This document shows, one piece after another, positions 1 through 9,082 of a stretch of DNA of 64,000 nucleotides. Source of the stretch: Planobacterium oryzisoli. GTDB taxonomy: Bacteria > Bacteroidota > Bacteroidia > Flavobacteriales > Weeksellaceae. The notes beneath the pieces are model-generated. The model saw nothing but the letters and a program-made list of their open reading frames with translations, had not been told where the DNA came from and ran no database searches. A program made the translations under genes and the position numbers. The stretch is from the NCBI RefSeq assembly GCF_015354315.1, contig NZ_JADKYY010000001.1, positions 124,001 to 188,000 of the forward strand. The letters are read 5' to 3'. Numbering within the stretch: the stretch's first letter is position 1; each line of letters opens with the position of its first letter.

Positions 1-916
1 GCAAATCGATAATGCCATGATATGTGCCATTCTTGGTGACGACAAGCTGGCCTATGTTGAACTTTCGGAGGGTTTGCATTGCTTCTTTAGCCAGGGCGTT
101 GTACTCAATAGTCTTAGGGTTTTTACTCATTATATCTTCCGCTTTGAGATCGGAGATGTCTTGTGTGTTTAGTAACATGCGTCGGATGTCGCCATCGGTT
201 ATGATACCAAGTATCTTATCACCGCTTTGCACAACACTCACACCATGCTTGGAGCCACTCACGGAGATAATGACCTCGCGCGCGGAGGATTCTGGCAGCA
301 CACTAGGTTTTTGCTCAGAGAGAAACTGTTCCACTTTTGCTGTTAGATTTTTACCCAAGCTACCACCTGGATGAAAGCGCGCAAAATCATGTTCTTTAAA
401 ACCTTTTCGCTCCATAAGGCACACTGCAAGTGCATCGCCTAAAGCCATCTGAACGGTAGTGGAGCTAGTGGGTGCTAATTTATTGGGACATGCTTCCTTT
501 TCCACAGAAGTATCAAGGACCACATCACTGCCAAGGGCCAACTTGCTCCTTATATTTCCTGTCATAGCTACTACAGCACTTGAATATTCTTTTAAATAAG
601 GAATTAAGTTTACTATTTCCGGAGAGTTGCCTGAATTGGAAATACAAAGTACCACATCCTGTTTTTGGATTAAACCCAAATCACCATGAATGGCTTCTGC
701 AGCATGGAGAAATTGGGAAGGGGTACCAGTGGAGTTTAATGTGGCTACGATTTTATTTGCGACATGTGCGGATTTTCCTATACCCACAACAATCAACTTG
801 CCCTGGGCCTGTAAGATTAACTCCAAGGCATGTACAAAATTCGTGTCAATCCGTTCCTTGAGATTTTCCAGCTCCTGTATTTCGATTGCAATTGAATTCT
901 TTGCTAAATCGATCAT
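1..916 (-). CDS. kdsD: Arabinose-5-phosphate isomerase (KdsD/KpsF family), C-terminus cut by window edge
   Basis: The gene reads leftwards from an ATG at 916-914 and stays open to position 1, giving about 305 residues. An N-terminal SIS domain contains a GIGKSAHVANKI-like sugar-phosphate loop followed by TLNSTGTPSQF and HAAEAIHGDLG, all typical of KdsD. The rest is the paired CBS region, ending in view with NGTYHGIID. Family members are about 320 residues, so only some 10-15 residues lie outside. The enzyme converts ribulose-5-phosphate to arabinose-5-phosphate for Kdo synthesis, hence LPS core assembly in the cytoplasm. It is divergent from recQ. Confidence 0.93.
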   Translation of the reverse strand, partial: MIDLAKNSIAIEIQELENLKERIDTNFVHALELILQAQGKLIVVGIGKSAHVANKIVATLNSTGTPSQFLHAAEAIHGDLGLIQKQDVVLCISNSGNSPEIVNLIPYLKEYSSAVVAMTGNIRSKLALGSDVVLDTSVEKEACPNKLAPTSSTTVQMALGDALAVCLMERKGFKEHDFARFHPGGSLGKNLTAKVEQFLSEQKPSVLPESSAREVIISVSGSKHGVSVVQSGDKILGIITDGDIRRMLLNTQDISDLKAEDIMSKNPKTIEYNALAKEAMQTLRKFNIGQLVVTKNGTYHGIIDL

Positions 917-971
917 TGTTTGCGTGTCCAAATGCGACTTGTTTACAATAGATTATTAAGCTATATTATGA

Positions 972-1002
972 TTGATTTGTACCATAATATTTAGTAACTT
1001 TG
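972..1002 (+). promoter_or_regulatory. Bacteroidota-type promoter of recQ
   Basis: TTG at 972-974 and TAACTTTG at 995-1002 are separated by 20 bases, matching the Bacteroidota TTG-N19/20-TAnnTTTG pattern. The recQ ATG follows 31 bases after the -7 box. The assignment rests on motif match only. Confidence 0.65.
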
Positions 1003-1033
1003 ATTAATATGCAAATTTAGCAAACAAAATCAG

Positions 1034-3238
1034 ATGAGTAGTAAAAACGCCGATTTATCCAAAGAATTAAAGAAATATTTCGGTTTTTCCACCTTTAAAG
1101 GTCCTCAAAAAGAGGTAATGGAAACATTGCTTGAGGGTAAGGATGTATTTGTACTCATGCCTACCGGTGGAGGAAAGTCCCTCTGCTACCAATTGCCGGC
1201 ACTCATTTCGGAAGGTACGGCAATCGTGGTTTCTCCCTTAATAGCTTTGATGAAAAACCAGGTGGATGCGGTAAATAGCCTTGCATCGGGTCATGGCATT
1301 GCGCATGTACTTAATTCTTCCTTAAATAAATCGCAGACAAATCAGGTATTCACGGACATTAAAAGCGGCAAGACTAAATTGCTTTATGTGGCACCTGAAT
1401 CTTTGATCAAGGAGGATTATGTAGATTTTTTGAAAGATGTCACGATTTCCTTTGTAGCCATTGACGAAGCCCATTGTATTTCCGAGTGGGGGCATGATTT
1501 CCGGCCAGAGTACAGAAACTTAAAACTGATCATAGACAAAATAGCCGATGTGCCGATTATTGCCTTGACTGCTACAGCTACGCCTAAAGTCCAGGACGAT
1601 ATACAAAAAACTTTAGGTATGCAGGATGCGCAGGTTTTTAAGTCTAGTTTTAATCGACCCAACCTGTATTACGAGGTTCGTCCTAAGGTTAATGTGGATA
1701 AGGAAATTGTGAGATTTATTAACCAGCGTAAAGGGAAATCGGGAATTGTATACTGTCTTAGTCGTAGGAAAGTGGAAGAATTTGCCCAGCTTCTTCAAGT
1801 AAATGGTATCAATGCTTTGCCATACCATGCGGGATTGGACCAAAAGACACGGGTATCTAATCAAGATAAGTTCCTAATGGAAGAATGCGATGTTATTGTT
1901 GCTACAATTGCATTTGGAATGGGAATCGACAAGCCTGATGTTCGTTTTGTGATTCATTACGATTTTCCCAAGTCATTGGAAAGTTACTATCAGGAAACAG
2001 GCCGTGCTGGCCGTGATGGAGGGGAAGGGTATTGTTTGGCCTTTTACGACCCTAAAGATATTGAAAAACTGGAGAAATTTTTAGCGCAGAAGCCAGTTTC
2101 TGAAAGGGAGATTGGTCTGCAACTGCTTAATGAAATAGTAGGATACGCAGAGACCTCCATGAGTAGGAGACAGTATTTGCTATACTACTTTGGAGAAGAG
2201 TTTGATCCGGTCCATGGGTTAGGTGCCAAGATGGATGATAATGCGCAGCATCCCCCTGTTCTTAAGGATGCAGGGAATGATTTATTATCGGTTATTCAGA
2301 TGGTAAGTACCCTTGAGGAAAAATTCAAAACAAAGGATCTTATCAGTTTAATAATGGGTAAGGAGAATTCAGTTACCAAATCGTATAAATTAGAAACAAC
2401 AGAATTCTTTGGTATCGGAACCCAGCAGACTGAGAATTATTGGAAATCTATTATTCGGCAGGCAACAGTGCAAGATTATTTGACCAAAGATATTGAAACG
2501 TACGGCGTGTTGAAGGTTTCATTGAAAGGTAAAGAAGCTCTTGTAAAGGGAAGAGTTGAGAATTTCTTTATTTCGGAGGATAAAGAATATAATCTGGAAG
2601 AACTACGAAGTGTCGCAGAGAAAAATGAACTGCAGGCAGCAGGTGGATTGGATCAGGTGCTTTATTCACAACTTAAGGAACTTCGCAAAACACTTGCAAA
2701 AAAACATGGAATTCCACCCTACACCGTTTTCATGGATCCCAGTTTGGAAGATATGACCGTACAATATCCAACAACGGTCGAGGAAATTTCTAAGATTTAT
2801 GGAGTAGGTGAAGGTAAGGCGCGTAAATTTGGGAAAGAGTTCTCAGATTTTATAGCCCGTTATGTTGAAGAAAACCAAATTGAGCGTACGCAGGATATGG
2901 TTCTCAAGCAAGTGGCAAAAAAATCCAGCCACAAGGTCTTTATAATCCAGACAACAGATAAGAAAATGGATTTAGAAGACATTGCCAAAGCCAAACATCT
3001 TTCCATGGACGAGCTGCTCAAAGAAATGGAACGGATCGTATACCAAGGAACCAAGTTAAATATTGACTATTATATTGATGAAAATATTGATGAAGACTTG
3101 GTTGAAGATTTCATGGAATTTATGAACGAGAGCGAAAGCGATAGCATGAAAGTACTTACCGCAGAATTCGGCGATGAACTCAGTGATGAAGAATTACGGA
3201 TGTTAAGGATCAAATTCATATCTGATGTAGCAAATTAA
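1034..3238 (+). CDS. recQ: ATP-dependent DNA helicase RecQ
   Basis: A 734-residue 3'-5' DNA helicase for recombination and fork repair. The Walker A motif [14 protein letters not shown] is near residue 43 and the [17 protein letters not shown] motif near 143; the ETGRAGRDG motif VI is also intact. A winged-helix RQC region and an HRDC domain (about 545-620) follow, then an extra C-terminal segment of about 110 residues resembling a helix-turn-helix tail. E. coli RecQ is 609 residues. The zinc-binding cysteines normally found after the helicase core are absent: no cysteine lies beyond about residue 343. Transcription probably ends at the hairpin at 3263. Confidence 0.96.
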   Translation: MSSKNADLSKELKKYFGFSTFKGPQKEVMETLLEGKDVFVLMPTGGGKSLCYQLPALISEGTAIVVSPLIALMKNQVDAVNSLASGHGIAHVLNSSLNKSQTNQVFTDIKSGKTKLLYVAPESLIKEDYVDFLKDVTISFVAIDEAHCISEWGHDFRPEYRNLKLIIDKIADVPIIALTATATPKVQDDIQKTLGMQDAQVFKSSFNRPNLYYEVRPKVNVDKEIVRFINQRKGKSGIVYCLSRRKVEEFAQLLQVNGINALPYHAGLDQKTRVSNQDKFLMEECDVIVATIAFGMGIDKPDVRFVIHYDFPKSLESYYQETGRAGRDGGEGYCLAFYDPKDIEKLEKFLAQKPVSEREIGLQLLNEIVGYAETSMSRRQYLLYYFGEEFDPVHGLGAKMDDNAQHPPVLKDAGNDLLSVIQMVSTLEEKFKTKDLISLIMGKENSVTKSYKLETTEFFGIGTQQTENYWKSIIRQATVQDYLTKDIETYGVLKVSLKGKEALVKGRVENFFISEDKEYNLEELRSVAEKNELQAAGGLDQVLYSQLKELRKTLAKKHGIPPYTVFMDPSLEDMTVQYPTTVEEISKIYGVGEGKARKFGKEFSDFIARYVEENQIERTQDMVLKQVAKKSSHKVFIIQTTDKKMDLEDIAKAKHLSMDELLKEMERIVYQGTKLNIDYYIDENIDEDLVEDFMEFMNESESDSMKVLTAEFGDELSDEELRMLRIKFISDVAN

Positions 3239-3262
3239 TAAAAATTTCAATTCTTAAAATTC

Positions 3263-3292
3263 AAAGTTTGCAATTATTTGCAAACTTTTTAT
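3263..3292 (+). terminator. Intrinsic terminator of recQ
   Basis: An 11-bp perfect stem AAAGTTTGCAA / TTGCAAACTTT encloses a TTAT loop and runs straight into a T tract, 25 bases after the recQ stop. Confidence 0.8.
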
Positions 3293-3354
3293 ATATGTGG
3301 AAAACTTAATTAATTGATATAATAGCATTTAGGTTTAAAAAGTTGTTTACTTAT

Positions 3355-3404
3355 TGTGCGGTTAATTATTTTTTATAACTTTAAATTTGAAAAATAACCG
3401 CACA
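3355..3404. promoter_or_regulatory. Perfect 10-bp inverted repeat framing the nrdJ promoter and start
   Basis: TGTGCGGTTA at 3355-3364 is the exact reverse complement of TAACCGCACA at 3395-3404. The arms are 30 bases apart, enclose a -7 element (TAAATTTG, 3382-3389), and the right arm reaches the A of the ATG. If the -7 box is used, transcription would begin near 3395, so the left arm would lie outside the mRNA. A DNA operator is therefore likelier than an RNA hairpin. The regulator is unknown. Confidence 0.55.
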
Positions 3405-5965
3405 TGGAAAGCTCGACAATTGCAGAAAAAAGAAAGGAAATTTCGTATGAAGAAGCTAATAGATATACCCTTGAGTATTTTAAAGGGGACGATTTAGCCA
3501 CAAGAGTTTGGGTAAATAAATACGCCTTAAAGGATTCTCAAGGCAAAATTTACGAGCGTACCCCTGATGATATGCACTGGCGTATCGCATCAGAAATTGC
3601 TAGAGTAGAAGCAAAATATCCTGATGCATTGTCCAAGCAGCAAATTTTCGACCTTATTAAGAATTTCCAATATATAATTCCCCAGGGCAGTCCTATGACT
3701 GGGATCGGCAACGATTTTCAGATTGCTTCACTTTCCAATTGTTTTGTGATAGGAAATGGTACGCAGAGTGACTCCTACGGGAGTATCATGAAAATTGACG
3801 AAGAACAAGTGCAGCTAATGAAGCGCCGGGGAGGAGTAGGGCATGATTTGTCCCATATAAGGCCTAAAGGTTCTGCTGTGAAAAATTCAGCCCTCACCTC
3901 CACAGGACTTGTTCCTTTCATGGAACGTTATTCCAATTCCACAAGAGAGGTTGCTCAGGACGGCAGAAGAGGAGCTTTAATGCTTTCGGTATCCATCAAC
4001 CACCCTGATGCTGAGGATTTTATTGATGCAAAACTTGAGCAAGGTAAGATTACAGGGGCGAACATATCGGTTAGGATAGACGACGCTTTTATGGAAGCTG
4101 TCCGTCAAGACAAAGAGTATACGCAGAAGTATCCTGTGTTTAGTTCCAATCCGAAATTCTCAAAAACAATTAAAGCGCGTGAGCTATGGAATAAAATAGT
4201 TCATAACGCTTGGAAAAGTGCAGAGCCTGGAATTTTATTCTGGGATACTATCCAAAAAGAATCCGTGCCTGACTGCTATGCAGATCTCGGATTTGAAACT
4301 GTGTCGACAAACCCTTGTGGAGAAATTCCATTATGTCCGTACGATTCTTGTCGCCTGTTAGCAATCAATCTCTATTCCTATGTTAAGAATCCATTTACCC
4401 CTGAGGCAGAATTTGATTTTGAATTATTTAAAGAGCACGTGGGTTATGCGCAGAGGATGATGGATGATATAATCGATCTTGAAACTGAAAAAATTCAGAC
4501 AATTTTAGAAAAAATCGATTCCGATCCGGAAGGGGATTCCATTAAATCCACTGAGAGAACACTATGGGAGAAAATTCAAGCCAAAACTTTAGAAGGTAGA
4601 CGTACTGGAGTTGGCATTACTGCTGAAGGCGATATGCTTGCTGCACTAAATCTCAAGTATGGCAGTGAAGAAGCCGTGAAATTTTCAACTTTGGTGCATA
4701 AAACGCTTGCCCTTGCAGCATACCGCTCCTCAGTAGAAATGGCAAAACAACGGGGGGCTTTCCCTGTTTATGATGCAACCAAAGAAATGAGTAATCCTTT
4801 TATTCAGCGCCTTCGCCAAAGTGACCCGGCACTTTATGAGGAAATGGTTCAGCACGGTCGTAGAAATATAGCGCTCTTAACTATTGCGCCTACTGGCAGT
4901 ACTTCGCTCATGTCGCAGACTACTTCAGGCATTGAGCCAGTATTTTTGCCGGTATATAAGCGCCGGAGAAAAGTCAACCCCAACGATAAAGATGTACGGG
5001 TGGATTTTGTGGATGAAGTAGGCGACTCTTGGGAAGAATATATTGTGTTTCACCACCATTTTAAAACGTGGATGAAGGTCAATGGAATCGATACTGATAA
5101 GAACTACTCTCAAGATGAAATTAATGAACTAATAGAAAAATCACCGTACCACCAAGCAACTTCCAATGATGTGGATTGGTTAAGTAAGGTAAAAATGCAA
5201 GGTGCGATTCAAAAATGGGTGGATCACTCCATTTCAGTCACTATTAATGTACCTCATGATGCTACTGAAAAACTAGTGGATGAACTCTATCTCAAAGCTT
5301 GGGAGGTTGGTTGTAAAGGAGTTACCGTTTATAGAGATGGATCGCGCTCGGGTGTACTAGTATCTACGCAAGAAAAGAAAGCAGCTTCAGAACAGACGGT
5401 AGAAATGGCTCCCTCATTTCCTACAAAACGTCCTCAGATTTTGCAGGCAGACGTAGTGCGTTTTCAGAATAATAAAGAGAAATGGATTGCTTTCGTAGGG
5501 TTAATTGATGGAAGACCGTACGAGATATTTACTGGACTTGCCGACGATGAAGAAGGTATAATGATTCCGCGATGGGTTAATGAGGGAGTGATAATTAAAA
5601 ACAGAGATGAAGACGGAACTTCGCGGTATGATTTCCAATTTAAAAATCTACGCGGTTATAAAACCACTATCGAAGGGCTCTCTCATAAGTTTAATCCGGA
5701 ATTCTGGAATTATGCAAAACTTATTTCCGGTACATTAAGACATGGAATGCCCTTAGAGAGCGTAGTTGAACTTATTAACCGGATGGAGCTTAATCTAGAA
5801 TCGATCAATAACTGGAAAGCAGGTGTAGCGCGCGCCTTGAAGCGTTATATACCTGATGGTACGCAAGTCTCTGGACAGAAATGTACCAATTGCGGTTCTG
5901 GAGAGGTCATGTACCAAGAAGGATGTTTAACGTGTAAGAGTTGTGGAAGCTCTAAATGCGGTTAA
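3404..5965 (+). CDS. nrdJ: Adenosylcobalamin-dependent (class II) ribonucleotide reductase
   Basis: An 853-residue single-chain reductase that makes deoxyribonucleotides using coenzyme B12. Seen motifs include LSNCFVIGN (substrate-site cysteine), NPCGEIPL near residue 304 (catalytic cysteine and glutamate), TIAPTGSTSLMSQTTSG, and a cysteine-rich tail (CTNC, CLTC, CGSSKCG) in the last 28 residues that serves as shuttle thiols and/or zinc ribbon. No N-terminal ATP-cone is evident, so activity regulation may be transcriptional. No nrdAB partner is in the window. The chosen ATG lies inside the right arm of the inverted repeat at 3355-3404. A strong terminator follows. Confidence 0.95.
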   Translation: MESSTIAEKRKEISYEEANRYTLEYFKGDDLATRVWVNKYALKDSQGKIYERTPDDMHWRIASEIARVEAKYPDALSKQQIFDLIKNFQYIIPQGSPMTGIGNDFQIASLSNCFVIGNGTQSDSYGSIMKIDEEQVQLMKRRGGVGHDLSHIRPKGSAVKNSALTSTGLVPFMERYSNSTREVAQDGRRGALMLSVSINHPDAEDFIDAKLEQGKITGANISVRIDDAFMEAVRQDKEYTQKYPVFSSNPKFSKTIKARELWNKIVHNAWKSAEPGILFWDTIQKESVPDCYADLGFETVSTNPCGEIPLCPYDSCRLLAINLYSYVKNPFTPEAEFDFELFKEHVGYAQRMMDDIIDLETEKIQTILEKIDSDPEGDSIKSTERTLWEKIQAKTLEGRRTGVGITAEGDMLAALNLKYGSEEAVKFSTLVHKTLALAAYRSSVEMAKQRGAFPVYDATKEMSNPFIQRLRQSDPALYEEMVQHGRRNIALLTIAPTGSTSLMSQTTSGIEPVFLPVYKRRRKVNPNDKDVRVDFVDEVGDSWEEYIVFHHHFKTWMKVNGIDTDKNYSQDEINELIEKSPYHQATSNDVDWLSKVKMQGAIQKWVDHSISVTINVPHDATEKLVDELYLKAWEVGCKGVTVYRDGSRSGVLVSTQEKKAASEQTVEMAPSFPTKRPQILQADVVRFQNNKEKWIAFVGLIDGRPYEIFTGLADDEEGIMIPRWVNEGVIIKNRDEDGTSRYDFQFKNLRGYKTTIEGLSHKFNPEFWNYAKLISGTLRHGMPLESVVELINRMELNLESINNWKAGVARALKRYIPDGTQVSGQKCTNCGSGEVMYQEGCLTCKSCGSSKCG

Positions 5966-5989
5966 AGTCATCCAATATAAATAGATAGG

Positions 5990-6024
5990 AGTTCACTGGG
6001 GCATGCTTCCAGTGAACTTTTAAT
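5990..6024 (+). terminator. Terminator after nrdJ
   Basis: A 10-bp stem AGTTCACTGG / CCAGTGAACT is followed by TTTTAATTT, about 25 bases after the nrdJ stop. Confidence 0.75.
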
Positions 6025-6097
6025 TTATAGTTGAGAAGCAGACAATTTTTGTATTTTTGTACTAGTACTATAAACTTTGAATCAAACAATAAAAGAA

Positions 6098-7501
6098 ATG
6101 AGTCAATTTGATGTAGCCATCATAGGTTCCGGCCCTGGTGGATATGTTGCAGCCATCCGTGCTGCACAACTGGGTTTTAAAACCGCAATCATTGAGAAAT
6201 ATTCAGTAATGGGTGGCACTTGCCTGAATGTAGGTTGTATACCTTCAAAAGCTCTGCTGGATAGTTCCGAACATTTTCATAATGCGGTGCATAATTTTGA
6301 CTCGCACGGAATTAAAATACAAAGCCCTGTTGCCGATATCGAGCGCATGGTCGCGCGTAAAAATGAGGTAGTGGAGCAGACTACCAAGGGAATTGAATTC
6401 CTTATGGATAAGAATAAAGTTACCGTGTATACTGGGATGGGCTCATTCAAGGATGCCAATACAATTCTCATTAGCAAGCAAGACGGTTCCACAGAGGAAA
6501 TTCAAGCTAAGTACAGCATCATTGCAACAGGATCTAAACCTTCCACACTACCATTTGCTCAGATAGACAAAGAGAGAATCATTACTTCCACAGAGGCGCT
6601 AAGCCTTAAAGAAATTCCTAAGCACTTGATTGTAATAGGAGGTGGAGTGATAGGTCTTGAGCTTGGCTCTGTTTACCGTAGGTTAGGTTCGGATGTAACC
6701 GTGGTGGAATATATGGATAAAATAATTCCAGGAATGGACGGCGCGCTTTCTAAAGAATTACAGAAAGTTCTAAAAAAGCAGGGAATCAAATTTATGCTTT
6801 CCACTGCTGTATCTGCAGTAGAAAGAAATGGAGAAGAAGTATTGGTAAAAGGAAAAGATAAGAAAGACCAAGAAATTGAAGTTAAAGGCGACTACGTACT
6901 TGTGTCAGTAGGAAGAAAACCGTACACGGATCAATTGGGGCTTGATAATGCAGGAGTTGAACTGGATGAGCGGGGAAGAGTAAAAGTCAATACCCAACTC
7001 CAGACCAATATTTCCAACATATACGCCATTGGTGATGTGGTAGCTGGACCAATGCTTGCGCACAAGGCTTCTGAAGAGGGAGTTTTTGTGGCAGAAGTAC
7101 TGGCAGGACAAAAGCCGCATATTAATTATGATCTTATCCCTGGTGTAGTGTACACTTGGCCAGAAGTTGCAGGAGTTGGTAAAACCCAAGAGCAGCTTAC
7201 CGCAGAAGGAAGAGCTATCAAAGTGGGTAGTTTTCCAATGCGTGCACTAGGTCGTTCCAGAGCTTCAGGGGATCTGGACGGTTTTGTAAAAATAATTGCA
7301 GACGAGAAAACCGATGAAGTATTAGGTGTTCATATGATAGGCGCGCGCGCAGCGGATATGATTGCGGCAGCGGTAACAGCCATGGAATTCCGTGCAAGTG
7401 CGGAAGACATTGCACGTATGAGTCATGCGCACCCTACATTTGCTGAAGCTATCAAGGAAGCGGCCTTGGATGCCACTGCTAAAATAGCAATACATATGTA
7501 G
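6098..7501 (+). CDS. lpd: Dihydrolipoyl dehydrogenase (E3)
   Basis: A 467-residue flavoprotein that reoxidises dihydrolipoyl groups of 2-oxoacid dehydrogenases or the glycine system with NAD+. It has an FAD-binding AIIGSGPGG near residue 8, redox-active cysteines C42 and C47 in GGTCLNVGC, a second dinucleotide fold VIGGGVIGLELG, and the dimer-interface HAHPTFAEA with its catalytic histidine near the end. The open frame extends 7 codons upstream to a TTG, but the ATG at 6098 matches the usual N-terminus. It is monocistronic, with a terminator on each side. The E2 at 55241 is a plausible partner elsewhere in the window. Confidence 0.96.
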   Translation: MSQFDVAIIGSGPGGYVAAIRAAQLGFKTAIIEKYSVMGGTCLNVGCIPSKALLDSSEHFHNAVHNFDSHGIKIQSPVADIERMVARKNEVVEQTTKGIEFLMDKNKVTVYTGMGSFKDANTILISKQDGSTEEIQAKYSIIATGSKPSTLPFAQIDKERIITSTEALSLKEIPKHLIVIGGGVIGLELGSVYRRLGSDVTVVEYMDKIIPGMDGALSKELQKVLKKQGIKFMLSTAVSAVERNGEEVLVKGKDKKDQEIEVKGDYVLVSVGRKPYTDQLGLDNAGVELDERGRVKVNTQLQTNISNIYAIGDVVAGPMLAHKASEEGVFVAEVLAGQKPHINYDLIPGVVYTWPEVAGVGKTQEQLTAEGRAIKVGSFPMRALGRSRASGDLDGFVKIIADEKTDEVLGVHMIGARAADMIAAAVTAMEFRASAEDIARMSHAHPTFAEAIKEAALDATAKIAIHM

Positions 7502-7522
7502 AACATACTATTGATAGAAGTT

Positions 7523-7553
7523 AGCTGCTCTTTACAAGGGCAGCTTTTTTTTT
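7523..7553 (+). terminator. Terminator after lpd
   Basis: AGCTGCTCTT pairs with AAGGGCAGCT (one G-T) around a short loop and is followed by nine or more T. Confidence 0.85.
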
Positions 7554-7615
7554 ACATGGTAGCAATGAAGTCGTTTGTAATGGTATTTGACCTAGTACTT
7601 TTATTTATTAAAATG

Positions 7616-7623
7616 TAACTTTG
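7616..7623 (+). promoter_or_regulatory. -7 promoter element of the S1-domain gene
   Basis: TAACTTTG matches TAnnTTTG exactly. Its last bases overlap a TTG that would otherwise be the first possible start codon, which argues for the ATG at 7642. A TTG at 7587-7589 lies 26 bases upstream, longer than the usual spacing. Confidence 0.6.
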
Positions 7624-7641
7624 CAGCAAAGCGAATTTTTT

Positions 7642-8466
7642 ATGTTTCCAGGAAAAACCCAAACACTTACTGTCTCTGAAATGAATTCATCTGGTTACAT
7701 GCTGACCGATGAACATGAGTGGAAAGCATTCCTACCAAAAGTTTTTATAAAGGAGGATCGTTTGATTGGCGATCAAATGGAAGTGTTTGTTTATCAAGAT
7801 GATGGAAAGTTAAAAGCTACTACAGAGATCCCTTTGGCTGAAGTGGGTGAATTTGCCGTAATGACTTGCGTGGAAAGTTTGCCTAGCGGCGCGTTCATGG
7901 ATTGGGGTATAATAAAGGACCTTTTCATACCCTATAAGCAACAAAAATCAAAAATAGTAGAAGGGAAACGTTACATGGTCTATATTTATATAGATGAGGC
8001 TACGGGATTGATTACTGGAACAACTAAATTCAAACGGAACCCGCAGTACTCTTCACTACCTTTTACCGAAGGTGAGGAGGTGGATTTACTCGTGATGGGA
8101 GAGAGTGAATTAGGCTGGAACGTAGTCGTAAACAAAAAGTATATTGGGCTTATTTATGCCTCTGATGTGTACAAGAAACTTTATCCGCTCTCGCAGGAGA
8201 AGGGATATATTAAATCCCTGCGCGAGGATGGAAAAATTGACATTTCCTTACAGCCGCATGGATACGACCAAATCGATGTTTTCCAAAAAATGATACTGGA
8301 TAAACTTGAAGAAAATTACGGTCTTTTACACTTAAGCGATAGCTCTAGCCCGGAGGAGATCAAAATGCAACTTGAAATGAGCAAGAAAAATTTCAAAAAA
8401 GCAATTGGAGGACTCTACAGGAATAAGGTTATCGAAATATTGGAAGACCGTATTCGTCTGCTTTAA
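7642..8466 (+). CDS. S1-like RNA-binding protein of the CvfB family
   Basis: A protein of 274 residues resembling CvfB/YitL: repeated S1-like OB-fold modules (for example VFVYQDDGKL, EVDLLVMGESELGWNVVVN, GLIYASDVYKKL, GYIKSLREDGKIDISLQP) and a C-terminal winged-helix-like part. CvfB proteins bind RNA and affect virulence genes in Staphylococcus; the role here is unknown. The frame is open from a TTG at 7621, but that codon sits in the -7 promoter box, so I take ATG 7642 (MFPGKTQTLTV). It converges with the zinc-ribbon gene. Confidence 0.85.
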   Translation: MFPGKTQTLTVSEMNSSGYMLTDEHEWKAFLPKVFIKEDRLIGDQMEVFVYQDDGKLKATTEIPLAEVGEFAVMTCVESLPSGAFMDWGIIKDLFIPYKQQKSKIVEGKRYMVYIYIDEATGLITGTTKFKRNPQYSSLPFTEGEEVDLLVMGESELGWNVVVNKKYIGLIYASDVYKKLYPLSQEKGYIKSLREDGKIDISLQPHGYDQIDVFQKMILDKLEENYGLLHLSDSSSPEEIKMQLEMSKKNFKKAIGGLYRNKVIEILEDRIRLL

Positions 8467-8502
8467 AGTGCTTTATACTTCGATGTGGCTCAAAAGTCTT
8501 TT

Positions 8503-8841
8503 TTAACTATTGCGACGGATGAATACTTGGTTAAAAGGACCAATTTCGTAAACCAGATCGTACACGATATGTTTCGGCTGTCCATCTTTTTCCTTATGCA
8601 TAGATGTACAGTAACCAAATTCAAATCCAAGACCCGCCAGTTCCGAGACGCTCAGGTTATTTTCCTTTAGTAGTGTGTTCATCAGTATGCGGTGGTTTCT
8701 CCTTAAGGTGTTGTGCGTAGTGCGCATCAGATTACTATAGTCCCGGTTTTGACGGTTATTAAAAGTGTTGCGGCAAAAATCATCACAGAATTTTTTGTCT
8801 GAGCGACCTACCATTTTTGCATTACATTCTTTGCAGTTCAT
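8503..8841 (-). CDS. Small zinc-ribbon protein of unknown function
   Basis: 112 residues. The N-terminus MNCKECNAKMVG and KKFCDDFCRNTFNNR form a C-x2-C-x12-C-x3-C treble-clef/zinc-ribbon site (C3, C6, C19, C23) resembling the DUF2116-type ribbons. The rest is basic and helical (NLMRTTHNTLRRNHRILMN), then a beta-rich tail (GFEFGYCTSMHKEKDG). It could bind nucleic acid, but nothing in the sequence proves that. The gene is monocistronic, converging with the S1-domain gene and divergent from ssb over a 241-base gap that holds no other convincing gene. Confidence 0.75.
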   Translation of the reverse strand: MNCKECNAKMVGRSDKKFCDDFCRNTFNNRQNRDYSNLMRTTHNTLRRNHRILMNTLLKENNLSVSELAGLGFEFGYCTSMHKEKDGQPKHIVYDLVYEIGPFNQVFIRRNS

Positions 8842-9082
8842 ATCTATTAGTTTTTTGTAAAGCTAAAGTTAAACTTGTTACTAAACAGCATCTTTTTCTG
8901 TTCTGGACTGTAAACTTTAATTCTGGACTCAGCTGGACGTTTTGGGGCTCTATTTTGTCCATTATAGTTTTTTTCATCTGAAAAGTGAATACAAATAATT
9001 AGCGTACGACTATCCGTTATTATTCTATCAATCTTTGCTGAAGCTGTCAAGGAGACAGAACTAATAATTTAAAAACAATATT

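Noticed and set aside
24-374. 116-codon plus-strand open frame at the left edge
   Set aside because: It is antisense to the CBS region of kdsD, which continues to the window edge on the minus strand.
3239-3403. Cobalamin riboswitch upstream of nrdJ
   Set aside because: The leader is short, contains the recQ terminator, and shows no B12-box-like core.
8847-9050. Open frame of 67 codons on the minus strand between the zinc-ribbon gene and ssb
   Set aside because: It has no recognisable domain, lies in an intergenic region needed for two divergent promoters, and has composition unlike neighbouring genes.
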